From positions 2,511,100 to 2,551,819 of the forward strand of contig NW_006763296.1 of the NCBI RefSeq assembly GCF_000218685.1: a stretch of 40,720 nucleotides of DNA, given 5' to 3'. This stretch comes from Serpula lacrymans var. lacrymans S7.9. Taxonomy: Eukaryota > Basidiomycota > Agaricomycetes > Boletales > Serpulaceae. The notes beneath the pieces are model-generated. The model had not been told where the DNA came from. It did not search any database and was given only the letters and a program-made list of their open reading frames with translations. The position numbers were made by a program, and so were the translations under genes. The first letter of the stretch is position 1, and every line of letters begins with the position of its first letter. This document shows, piece by piece, positions 32,101 through 40,720 of the stretch.

Positions 32101-32655
32101 GGTTTATAGGCATATCTTTACAGGGCCTGGGACAGCACTCAAGGATCAAACCTCCAAGACAAGTAGAAGCACACGAGCCCATAATGCAAAAATACATGGC
32201 TTGTCATGTGCGACACCCAAGACAACCTCTTATGCAATCATACAAGTAAATTATCAACGCTGCATGCTATATACTAACAAATCACTACCACAGGGTTAGC
32301 ATGCATTAACAAGTCAAGAATCATGGCCTTCTGATGGCATGGACAAGCATTTCAACTACAAGGACTTCTACGACCGAATTAATACATTGTTAGAGGACCC
32401 AACTGATCCATGGGCTAAGGATGTATTGACATTCTTTGATCTGCAACACTTTATCCTGTTTTACCTGATTTATTGATATCCTATTGAGTTCTACCTAGGA
32501 ATGTTTTTGGCTACTCAAACACTGGAATCAATGACAACCAGTCAGAAAGTAACAATGACATTGCTCAATTCATGACCCAAAGGGCTGCCCGAAGGACAGC
32601 CAACTCTGACATAGCCACGGTTGCCAATCCTGCACAGCCTGCTGGAGAGCTCTAA
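29186..32655 (+). pseudogene. DUF6698-type fungal protein gene, split by a 1.8-kb solo LTR
   Basis: Exons, in frame order: 29186-29226, 29283-29438, 29501-29517 joined to 31335-31404 across the LTR, 31458-31582, 31663-31852, 31902-32046, 32102-32245, 32294 to about 32435, and about 32505-32655. Conserved blocks are IDFVPEFKKILRRKNKDKL, DSSRLRKDIPKYVPPDP, LGFVHPQLVLLLCPAK, LLKGYYVPRV, YRHIFTGPGTALKD and FYDRINTLLEDPTDPWAKDV with NVFGYSNTG. This matches the DUF6698 family common in mushroom fungi, whose function is unknown and which often sits near transposons. In-frame stops lie at 29341-29343 (before WIPRG), 31370-31372 and 32297-32299. The donor expected at 31853 reads ATAAGT instead of GTAAGT. 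The gene is dead, but its exon layout is still clear. Confidence 0.8.
29518..31330 (+). mobile_element. Full-length family-1 solo LTR (copy C)
   Basis: An 1813-bp LTR from TGTAATGCACC to CATCATCAACA, with GCGG on both sides (29514-29517 and 31331-31334; AGCGG if the terminal A is shared). It sits inside exon 3 of the DUF6698 gene, and the exon is continuous without it. It carries a TATATAA box at 30782. Its internal frame starts at ATG 29828 and is cut by TGA 30200-30202, where copies B, D and F have Trp. Confidence 0.93.
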
Positions 32656-33030
32656 GCTACACCATCATCAAAATCTAGGTCGCTTACCTCCAGTTCAACA
32701 CCATATATCCAGCTGGCGAGTTCAGGAATACTCCTAGGCTAGTTGGTTCAGCTCTCACACCACCACCCAGCTCACCTGCCCAAGGTTTCTCTGACAACTT
32801 AGGAGAACCAGCCTGCATGGACAAATATGAATGCGGGCCCTCCAAGGTTATCCCTAGAAAGAGAACTGCAGAGGAGCTGTCTACTATATGTGAAAACGGA
32901 CCAGGCCCTTCTTGTGAGGCAACGATAAACTATAACAAAAACGAAACCTGTCTCCTTCTGCACTTGCAGGGAGTAAGGGGTTCAATGAGCTTGAGGTCGA
33001 CAGACGCTAGTAAATATAGCGAGTAGAGGA
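32656..33030 (+). other. Probable remnant of the DUF6698 gene tail
   Basis: Several frames contain Ser/Pro-rich then basic text (PPPSSPAQGFSDNLGEP, VIPRKRTAEELS), like the disordered C-terminal tails of DUF6698 proteins. The frames do not join cleanly to the exon that ends at 32655, so this is a degraded tail at best. Confidence 0.4.
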
Positions 33031-33617
33031 CTTTGAGAGGTAAGCTTCAAAGGTTTTTGTTGAGGAGTAAAGCGGGTAAATTCAGTAATAGAAAACTAAG
33101 GAGTCATACATGAATAGGTAAGGCTTTATATAATGAACTGTTCGTTCCTCAGACCGAAAGGAGAATATATGAAAAGTGGTCTGAGGAATCAATCAGCCAA
33201 TAAGAAAAAGAGAGAACAACTATTGTACAACTTTTATCTTGATTAATCAGCGGTGAGAGATTTGTACTAATAATAGAGGTTTGTCACGCGTGTTCAGGAA
33301 CCGTATCCTCATGATGAGGTACAATCCTGAACAAAGTGTTTATTAGTATATCCAGGCTTTACTGGGGCTTGGAGCTGGTTGGCGAGATGCCTACTACCAG
33401 TCCCTACTCAGTGTGCTGGCTGGCTGGGAGCGATATCCAGTCTCTGATCTGTGATATAAAATGGTAGCAATGGTTAAGAAAGCCTGTGAGGGCCATGAGA
33501 GGTAAAATGGAAAATGATACCTCTAGCCCTAGAGCCAGAGGTGTAATGGGAAAAGTGTTCGAGAACCAAGACATAGCGAAGATAAGAAAATAATAAAATG
33601 GTCCTTACACTTCTAGC
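33031..33617. other. Unassigned stretch with several hairpins
   Basis: No coding frame. Inverted repeats are visible: CCTCAGACC..GGTCTGAGG (about 33151-33188), TGTTCAGGA..TCCTGAACA with an inner CCTCATGATGAGG (about 33291-33333), and CCTCT..AGAGG (about 33520-33541). It could be an unrecognised insertion in the DUF6698 gene tail. I find no convincing termini. Confidence 0.4.
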
Positions 33618-33812
33618 TTGAAGCCAGCTGCTCGCAAGTTAATCAAACACACAGCCATGATCAAGCAAGTCAACTCAGACCCCAGTGACTTGTCTAGCCT
33701 GAGTGACAACAAAGCACCTGCACTGAAAAAGCAAAAAAGAAAGGGCAAAGAGGTCACTAAAACGCAGGCAACAAATTTGAAGGGCAAGAGGCAGCGTCAA
33801 AAACAGTCTTAA
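33618..33812 (+). pseudogene. Basic Lys-rich tail ORF, possible last exon of the DUF6698 gene
   Basis: This 64-codon frame is rich in Lys and Ser (DPSDLSSLSDNKAP, then KKQKRKGKEVTK) and ends in KRQRQKQS. Such a basic tail resembles a nuclear-targeting end. Its position suggests it could be the displaced last exon of the upstream DUF6698 gene. No splice junction ties the two together. Confidence 0.3.
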
Positions 33813-34740
33813 TTTTTGAAGGTTCCACTTTTTCCAGTTATCTTTACTGTCTTGCCTGTTTTTCATGCTGCCTTTGATGTACTGTGTGCTGTAAATGCTA
33901 ATATATTGTTGTTATTAATTGACACTATGGTCCAAATGACCTCCCACAACAGTAAATAACAGTTAGTTGTAATTATCTGTCATGCAGACTGATAGAAGCT
34001 TCTGGTAGAATTGGTGATATGGTCCCATCATGAAGACAAGTCCAAGTAATAATATACTTGTACTTATCTTCATGATGGAGTCAGTGGACCACAGCTTTGG
34101 TGATGGTTTGCTGCAACCGAAACAAATTTGAGGCTTCATAGATAGTGCATGGTCGGCACTCTGATGACACAATGCAGGTGGCGGTGATAGCAGGAGATAG
34201 TAATGCCAAGTTTGGCCTGGTCAGGTTTGTGCGCTTTTGCTGATGAGGCAGAAAAGCGAGCACTCTGCATCCCTTATTTCTTCCGGTCTTTTCCACAATT
34301 GTCAAGAATAGCTCACCATCTGACCTCTCTCAGGCTCGGCGACTTTAATCTCAGACCGGCTGAAACACCCCCTGTGGCTGTGTCTACAAGTGAATCTCAC
34401 TGTTCCAGTACCAGTATACTAGTAGTAAAACAATATGCCCCCCAATGGCTGTGGGTATACTATGGGAATACAGAGTAATATTTTGAATTTTTCTAAACCA
34501 TAGGTTCATTGCATGTTGCAAGATGGTTGCACCATTTTTCTGTGCAGTCAACATAACAATATAGCAGAGTATCTACTGAGACGAGGCTTATTATGTGCAT
34601 GGGGTGAAGGGCACATGCCTCGAGGAGATGGGAGTAAATATAGCTACTAGTCATTGTGCAAAACAGCTGCATTGATGGCGCAAAGAACCTCCCCAAGACA
34701 CTCTAAGGTCACTCAACAATACCCTCTGCATTCCCTCAGG
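33813..34740. other. Non-coding stretch with a long hairpin
   Basis: No supported gene. A near-perfect palindrome lies at 34025-34078: CCATCATGAAGACAAGT pairs with ACTTATCTTCATGATGG with one mismatch, and CAAGTA..TACTTG extends the stem. The rest is the likely upstream region of the SANT-like gene. Confidence 0.5.
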
Positions 34741-34968
34741 ATGTCTGGCCTCAATAAACCTACAGATACAACCACAACCACTTCACAGAAGAAAAAGAAG
34801 GCGCCAAAGTGCATCTGGACAGAAAGTGACACCAAAAAATTGGTTGAACTTGCTGAGGAGCACGTTGGCCTGCTTGGAGAGGGTGGGGGGTTTAAGCCTC
34901 AGTTCTATAAGCTGGCTGAGGGCATTCTGGCTCCTTTAACAACAAAAGGAGCCGCCAAAACAGCCGAT
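34741..34968 (+). pseudogene. Myb/SANT-like DNA-binding protein, N-terminal fragment
   Basis: Starting at ATG 34741, a Thr/Lys-rich leader is followed by CIWTESDTKKLVELAEEH and FKPQFYKLAEGILAPL. This matches the first helices of fungal Myb/SANT-like domains, which are often found in or next to DNA transposons. A reverse family-1 LTR begins at 34969, within the domain, and the rest of the protein is not in the window. The coding sequence up to the break is open. Confidence 0.6.
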
Positions 34969-36221
34969 GTCGATGATGAGAACTGTTGTTAGAAAAACCA
35001 CACACAAAAACAAACTAACACACAATCCTCCCAGATTCCACGGAACTTGTTTATGGGCTTTGCCTCCTAGAACAGTGGAGTGGTCTGGTTGTTTGTGGGG
35101 TGGTATGTATAACAATCCTTCAAAGTAAAACCCAGAGATGTATAGGTGCGGCTTTTTAGGAGGAGGGATAGTTGGAATATAGAAATATAGGGGGTTTGTG
35201 GCGAGTATAAATGAGCACTAACTTGCTAATTGTAGCTCAAGGTAGGTTTGAGAATGACAATGTGATGAGGTGACAAAGTTCCCAGTGATAGCAGGCTCCT
35301 GACACACAGACTGTAGTGCTCAGAAGGACTCTAATCAAAAGGGATGACAATCACTTTCAAAAAAAGTGACAAGTGACGATGACAGCAGTTAACAGTGGTA
35401 GCAGTGGGAAGTGTTGTGACCACACTGGATCACAAGTAGTAGTGAGTAGTGAGCTTGAGATTAGAGAAGAAGTTTGGATTCGAGTTCTTTGTTGTTTTTT
35501 TTACAAGGTAAAGTACAGGGGTTTATATAGTGAAAGAAAAGTAGGCTATGCACAGTATAGCTGTGCAAAAAGAATGAGAAAGAACGTGAAGAAATGAATG
35601 TATGCTGACAAATCCTGCATAGGTAGTACAGGATAAGATTGCCAAAAAAAGGAAAAGAAAGGGATAGAACAATGAATGCTGTGAGCCATGTCACAGGTTT
35701 GTACAGCCATAAAATAAAGTCCAATAGCAAAAAGAGAGCAGGAAAATCATGATGTCATGGGAAGATGCAGTAAAAAAGGGCAAGGCAAAACACTATCAGT
35801 ATCAACACAGTTCCTTTATTGTCAGTCAGGCATTCTAAAAAAATATGTGTCCATAAAATGATTCAAAAATCAAAAATAATTGCACTGTAAATGAATATTC
35901 TGCTGAAGAAAAAGAAACTGGAGCCACCGGTCCACCACCTAGTCCAAATCCGACAGTTCCATGGCCTTACCAATGGACTGGTTATGTTGGAACACCTGGT
36001 CAAACGAGGGAGGGAGAGGAGTAGTCCCAATTTGGAACAAGTGAGTCCCAGGAAGCATGTGGTAGCTGTAGCTGTAGCGAAGACGATGGACAAAAGATAA
36101 GTGTACCCAAGTGAATGGGACAGCGATGAACATGGGCGACGCAAGGGGATGAACCTTCTCCAGCTCAAAACTACCCACCCACGCTCCAACAAGGCAAGAC
36201 AAGCGACCGATGTTTTGATAG
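34969..36221 (-). mobile_element. Family-1 LTR, reverse, truncated (copy D)
   Basis: The 3' 1.25 kb of the family-1 LTR, in reverse. It begins with TGTCGATGATGAG at the SANT-like break and stops at about 36221, inside the LTR ORF, where the LTR of a family-3 gypsy element starts. Its ORF part (36202-35939, minus) is open and identical by eye to the matching part of copy F. Confidence 0.9.
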
Positions 36222-36572
36222 TGTGAGAGCTATACCCTATACCGAGCTAACGGAGGTATAACAATTGAATCGCCAACAGAGTCAAAGACAACAGTTATAA
36301 AGATTAAATCAACAACTGGGGAATATGTACAGGAAGGAGGACTGTATATATACTAACTAGCATGGGGCGCTGACTGAGCAACATGCGTAAGGCATGAGGC
36401 GCTTGGTAAGTGTCTATATCACAGGTCACATGATTGATCAGGTGACTATGATAAGATAAGATTGTCTTTTTTAGATAAGATAAGGTGAAATGATATCTTC
36501 GTCAGAAGTTTCACTTTGTGCGGAGTCTGGGTTTAGGGTTTGAAATTGGGATCATGACATTACCCCCTCCGT
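36222..36572 (-). mobile_element. 3' LTR and polypurine tract of the minus-strand gypsy element (family 3)
   Basis: The LTR covers 36222-36559, from TGTGAGAGC to ATCATGACA on the plus strand. On the minus strand it is preceded by CGGAGGGGGTAA (36571-36560), a polypurine tract. The body matches the solo LTR at 27590-27975. The element inserted into LTR copy D. The far LTR and its target duplication have been lost. Confidence 0.85.
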
Positions 36573-36686
36573 AGGACTCTCGTCCCGAGAGTATGCCTTA
36601 AGTTTCCTGTTTTCCCAATTAAAGAGATTTTTCCTGATTTTTGGAATTTTTGTGAAGTTTTCAAATGCTTGAAAATGTAATGCAAA

Positions 36687-38471
36687 TCAGATTCTTCGGG
36701 GAGCGCTTGGGTTCTTTTTGTGGAATTGTACTAGGATTTGAGGGGAGTTTTTAATGTTCCCTTCCGGTTCCCACGTACACTCTTCCTTTGGATATCCTTT
36801 CCAGTGTACTAAATATTCTAGTTTGTTTCTTTTCATCCTAGAATCTAGTATCTCTTCTACTTCGTACTCTTTCTGACCCTCCACTATCGCCGGTGGTGGC
36901 GGCTTTGGTTTTTGTTGTGTTGGGAATTGTAGTTCCCGGAATAGTGTTGGGACGGACTTGTTGAAGACTGGATAAACATTGCGCCACTTTCCTGGAAGTC
37001 GGAGTTTATAGGCTGCTGATCCCACTTTCTTCTCAATTTTGAAAGGGCCGTGTCTTTTATCGTCTAGTTTCTTCGTAGGTCTATCTGTTTGTATGTGGGA
37101 TGCTTCCACATATACTTTATCACCGACCTGATAGTCAATGGATTCCCCTTTTTTCTTATCATATTGTTTTTTCATATTTTCTGCTGCTTTCTCCAGCAAT
37201 CTTTAAGCCAACTCTCTGCTCTCTTTCATCCTCTCTACAAACTCTTCCGCACTCTTGCTTTTGACTTCTTTCTTACTCTCTGTCTCTACTCTCGGATGCT
37301 GACCATTGTTCAAATAGAAAGGGGAGTATCTGGTTGCGCTGTGAACTTTGTTGTTGTATGAAAATTCAGCCAGCGGTAACCATCCTGCCCAATCTGTTTG
37401 TTTATGATTAACAAAGATTCTGAGATACTGTTCTATCTCTTGATTCACTCGTTCAGTCTGTCCATCTGTCTGAGGGTGATAAGCCGTCGACGGGTTTCCT
37501 TGAATCTCCAGAAGTGTGTATAGATCTTTGATAAAGTGTGAGACGAATTGGGTTCCATGGTCTGAGATCACCTTCTTTGGTAATCCGTGGTTCCTAAATA
37601 TGTTATCTCTAAACAATCTAGCCACTCCTTGAGATGTAAGTTCCGCTTGCGTTGGTATTACTTTGATCATTTTGGAAAATCTGTCTACAACAATCATGAT
37701 CATGTTGTACCCTTGCAATTCCGGTAGTGGTCCTAAAAGGTCAACCGTTATGATTTCCCATGGTTTTGTGGGGATTTCATTTGGGTGTAATGGTGCTGTC
37801 TTTTTTTGGTGTATCGGTTTTGTTCTTTGGCACATTTTGCATCCTTCTACGTACTTTTTTACGTCTCTATCCATATAAGGCCACCAGAAGGTTTGAGTTA
37901 TCAACTCCTTCGTTTTGTACTATCCGGGATGGCCAGCTATGATCAAATCATGGTTTATCTTTATGATTCTTTCTTTCAGCTTAGCGTCCTTTGGTACGTA
38001 CATCCTTCCTTTGAAGAATATGTAACCTTCATGGTCCTTCCACCAACCGTCTTCCTTCTTTTCTATCTTATCTTCCACTTTCTTTATTAGATCATCCACA
38101 CTTTTCATCCTCTTTTTGATCCATTTGTAGATGTCTGCGCTCTCCCCTTCTCCTTGTGTTATCATTTCTCTCTCGTCATTTGTTGTTGACATTCTTACAA
38201 AAAGTTCTTCTTTGAGTAAGATAACATTCTCATTATCATCCTCCCCCTTATTATGATCTGCTTGTCTCAAGAGAAGATCCGCTTTTATATGTTTGGTACC
38301 TGGGATATGATGCAACATAAATCTATAGTTGCTCATTTCCGTCACCCATCTCGCTTGTCTCCGATTTAGCTTCTGAGGTTGTTTGAAATATAAGAGATTC
38401 TGGTGGTCTGTCCAGATCTCAAAGTCCTCTTTAACGTCAATCAGGTAATGTCTCCACTCGTCCAACACCGT
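36687..38471 (-). pseudogene. Ty3/gypsy (chromovirus) RNase H-integrase-chromodomain remnant
   Basis: One minus-strand frame runs from the RNase H end (LDEWRHYL, IWTDHQNLLYF, LNRRQARW) through an H2C2 zinc region (CKMCQRTK), the integrase core (ITVDLLGP, ISDHGTQF, YHPQTDGQTERVN), the C-terminal core (KRHGPFKIEKKVGSAAYKL) and a chromodomain (YEVEEILDSR, YLVHWKGYPKEECTWEPEGN). Two stops break it, at 37922-37920 (TAG, after AGHPG) and 37205-37203 (TAA, after SRELA), with no frameshift. Gag, protease and reverse transcriptase are missing: LTR copy E starts at 38472, inside RNase H. Confidence 0.92.
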
Positions 38472-38871
38472 TGTCAATGATGAGAACTGTTGTTAGAAAA
38501 CCACACACAAAAACAAACTAACAAACAATCCTCCCAGATTCCACGGAACTTGTTTATGGGCTTTGCCTCCTAGAACAGTGGGTGCTCTGGTTGTTTGTGG
38601 GGTGGTATGTATGAAGGTCCTTCAAAGTAAAACCCAGAAATGTATGGGTGTGGGTTTTAAGGAGGAGGGATAGTTGAATTTATAGAAGATGGGGGCTTAA
38701 TGACGAGTATAGATGAGCACTACCTTGCTAATCGTAGCACAAAGTAGGTTTGAGAACGACAAAGATGACGAGGTGACGAGGTTCCCAGTGATAGCAGGCT
38801 CCTGACGCACAAACTGTAGTGCTCAGAAGGACTCTAATCAAAAGGGATGAAAATGACTTCAAAAGTTGGAA
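38472..38871 (-). mobile_element. Family-1 LTR 3' fragment, reverse (copy E)
   Basis: About 400 bp, starting TGTCAATGATGAG inside the gypsy RNase H and ending at about 38871, where a forward family-1 LTR begins. The E/F junction has a 2-bp overlap (TG). E is closest to copy A at the window start. Confidence 0.88.
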
Positions 38872-39179
38872 GTGCACCAAAGTTGATTGGTAGCATGGAC
38901 AGGTGTCAATAACGAAGCAAATATTCAAAAAGACTTGCCTTTGCACCACACAGGCACAGTGCCACGTGGAATAGTAATTAATATTGCCTTTTTCAAACTT
39001 GTGGCTGATCAGCACCACCTCTATTAGGCAATCCAGTCACGCTCACCTTTGCTTTTCCATTCGGTACTTTCCGCGTTTTGGCATTTTGGCAAATTTTTCG
39101 TGTCGCCACTGGCTACACATTGCATTGCGCCCTTGCTTTTGTCGTTTCCCTTACTCCCCTTCCTTTGCCTAGCCCCACC

Positions 39180-40115
39180 ATGGGCCCCTTCCTCTCCTTT
39201 TTATTCTCACCTGACGGTCGTTTCTGGATCCCCATTCTAATCCACTTGTTCGTCACCTCCACCCTCCTCCTCCTCATCTTATTTGCACCCCCACCATTTC
39301 TGATGTCACCACTTCCTATCCGCTTCTGTCGCCGATCCGTTGACTACCACGTGCCACTGCTGATATCAGCAAAGCTCCGGCAGCCGGTCCAAATAGGGCA
39401 ACAGGTCCATCTTCATGACGTCGATCTGCCATCACATGTAACAACCAAGAGTTAACTACTCCGGCGCACACAGAACACACTATAGAGGATATGAAGATGG
39501 GGAGTGGTTACCCCTTAGGCTGCAGTGAGTTGGTTGGTAAACAACAGGAGGACTCGCTGAGGAGTCTCCTGGATCTATTGGGGTATATATACTACTACAG
39601 GTTGTTTGTACATGTGTACTATACAGTTGATGAAGGCAGTGGCCGGATGATGTCATAGGGCCTAGCCCGTATGGCCAGCTCCACTGCGTGAGAGAGTTTA
39701 GTCTAAAAATAAAAGGAAGGCAACGCGGCGCGAGAGAGGGAAAATGCCGCGTGGCAATTAAGGTATAAGGTTAAAGCGAAGAATGAAAAGGAAGGAGATG
39801 TCCGGAAATTGTGTTATCGTAACATCACATACTATCAAAACATTGGTCACTCGTCTTGCCTGGTTGGAGCGTGGGTGGGTGGTTTTTGAGCTGGAGAAGG
39901 TTCATCCCCTTGCGTCGCCCATGTTCATCGCTGTCCCATTCACTTGGGTACACTTATCTTTTGTCCATCGTCTTCGCTACAGCTACAGCTACCACATGCT
40001 TCCTGGGACTCACTTGTTCCAAATTGGGACTACTCCTCTCCCTCCCTCGTTTGACCAGGTGTTCCAACATAACCAGTCCATTGGTAAGGCCATGGAACTG
40101 TCGGATTTGGACTAG
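39180..40115 (+). pseudogene. LTR-encoded ORF in copy F, split by a solo LTR
   Basis: The frame that starts at ATG 39180 matches the 5308-5850 ORF of copy B. It is broken at 39436 by the family-2 LTR and resumes at 39830 in the same frame, ending at TAG 40113-40115 with MELSDLD. The insertion plus duplication is 393 bp, a multiple of three. The host frame shows no other break, unlike copy C. Confidence 0.6.
39437..39824 (+). mobile_element. Family-2 solo LTR, target duplication TCACA
   Basis: A 388-bp LTR from TGTAACAACC to GTTATCGTAACA, with TCACA at 39432-39436 and 39825-39829. It is inserted inside LTR copy F, so it is younger than that copy. It is closely similar to the solo LTR at 689-1075. 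Confidence 0.94.
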
Positions 40116-40698
40116 GTGGTGGACCGGTGGCTCCAGTTTCTTTTTCTTCAGCAGAATATTCATTTACAGTGCAATTATTTTTGATTTTTGAATCATTTTA
40201 TGGACACATATTTTTTTAGAATGCCTGACTGACAATAAAGGAACTGTGTTGATACTGATAGTGTTTTGCCTTGCCCTTTTTTACTGCATCTTCCCATGAC
40301 ATCATGATTTTCCTGCTCTCTTTTTGCTATTGGACTTTATTTTATGGCTGTACAAACCTGTGACATGGCTCACAGCATTCATTGTTCTATCCCTTTCTTT
40401 TCCTTTTTTTGGCAATCTTATCCTGTACTACCTATGCAGGATTTGTCAGCATACATTCATTTCTTCACGTTCTTTCTCATTCTTTTTGCACAGCTATACT
40501 GTGCATAGCCTACTTTTCTTTCACTATATAAACCCCTGTACTTTACCTTGTAAAAAAAACAACAAAGAACTCGAATCCAAACTTCTTCTCTAATCTCAAG
40601 CTCACTACTCACTACTACTTGTGATCCAGTGTGGTCACAACACTTCCCACTGCTACCACTGTTAACTGCTGTCATCGTCACTTGTCACTTTTTACTTT

Positions 40699-40720
40699 GG
40701 ACGCGCGCGGCCCGGGTTCC
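40699..40720. other. GC-rich tail not matching the LTR
   Basis: After the LTR sequence ends (CACTTTTTAC), the last bases (GACGCGCGCGGCCCGGGTTCC) are almost pure G/C and match no other LTR copy at this position. This could be a cloning or adapter remnant or an assembly-end error rather than genome sequence. Confidence 0.45.

Larger units (their letters stand above)
38872..40698 (+). mobile_element. Family-1 LTR (copy F), interrupted by a solo LTR
   Basis: Begins TGCACCAAAG, so the first few bases of the LTR are missing. It continues to about 40698, with a TATATAA box at about 40525. It is interrupted at 39437-39824 by a family-2 solo LTR. Its 3' quarter is absent because the window ends. From 39830 on it is nearly identical to the reverse copy D. 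Confidence 0.9.

Noticed and set aside
33000..33610. Solo LTR with AGCTT target duplication
   Set aside because: Flanks share AGCTTGA, but the internal ends do not form a TG..CA pair at a matching distance, so the insertion could not be supported.

Overview
The window looks like nuclear DNA of a filamentous basidiomycete (Agaricomycetes). It has short 48-65 nt introns with GT..AG ends and CTNAC-type branch sites. Its families are typical of mushroom-forming fungi: a Crinkler effector-like gene, a DUF6698-type gene, a Plavaka-type transposase, and Ty3/gypsy and Ty1/copia retrotransposons. I cannot name the species. Both ends of the window lie at the same point inside one LTR family, so it is probably a whole contig that broke at repeats.

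Layout. 1-1252: an LTR fragment and the last exon of an unknown gene, split by a solo LTR. 1652-4246: the most interesting gene, an intact five-exon Crinkler-like gene with three ubiquitin-like header domains, a predicted REase-fold nuclease domain and a C-terminal kinase domain. 4375-9000: nested Ty3/gypsy debris, including a 1.8-kb LTR that carries its own reading frame and a gypsy 3' end with an extra zinc-knuckle ORF after pol. 9017-9539: a small spliced hypothetical gene on the minus strand. 9651-9835: palindromic tandem repeats. 10.5-19.6 kb: an AT-rich stretch with almost no coding signal, holding a 62-63 bp minisatellite, three tRNA-like SINE heads and a solo LTR. 19615-22700 (minus): the 3' half of a HFM1/MER3 meiotic helicase gene, without its helicase core. 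22866-27180: a 5'-truncated, frameshifted copia element. 27195-28715 (minus): the N-terminal part of a Plavaka-type transposase, split by a solo LTR. 29186-32655: a DUF6698 gene split by a full 1.8-kb solo LTR. 34741-34968: the start of a Myb/SANT-like protein, cut by another LTR. 34969-40698: nested and inverted LTRs around a dead Ty3/gypsy element.

Four LTR families can be separated. Family 1 is about 1.8 kb, begins TGTCATG and ends near CATCGACA. Family 2 is about 390-420 bp, begins TGTAACAACC and ends GTAACA. Family 3 is about 340-390 bp and belongs to the minus-strand gypsy element. Family 4 is a 414-bp gypsy LTR at 8587-9000. Several solo copies keep exact 4-5 bp target duplications and interrupt reading frames that line up again once the LTR is skipped. 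Nearly every broken gene carries stop codons where an Arg or Gln codon is expected, a pattern that suggests cytosine deamination (RIP-like or methylation-driven). The Crinkler gene is the only long gene that remains open, which suggests that it is recent, selected or protected.
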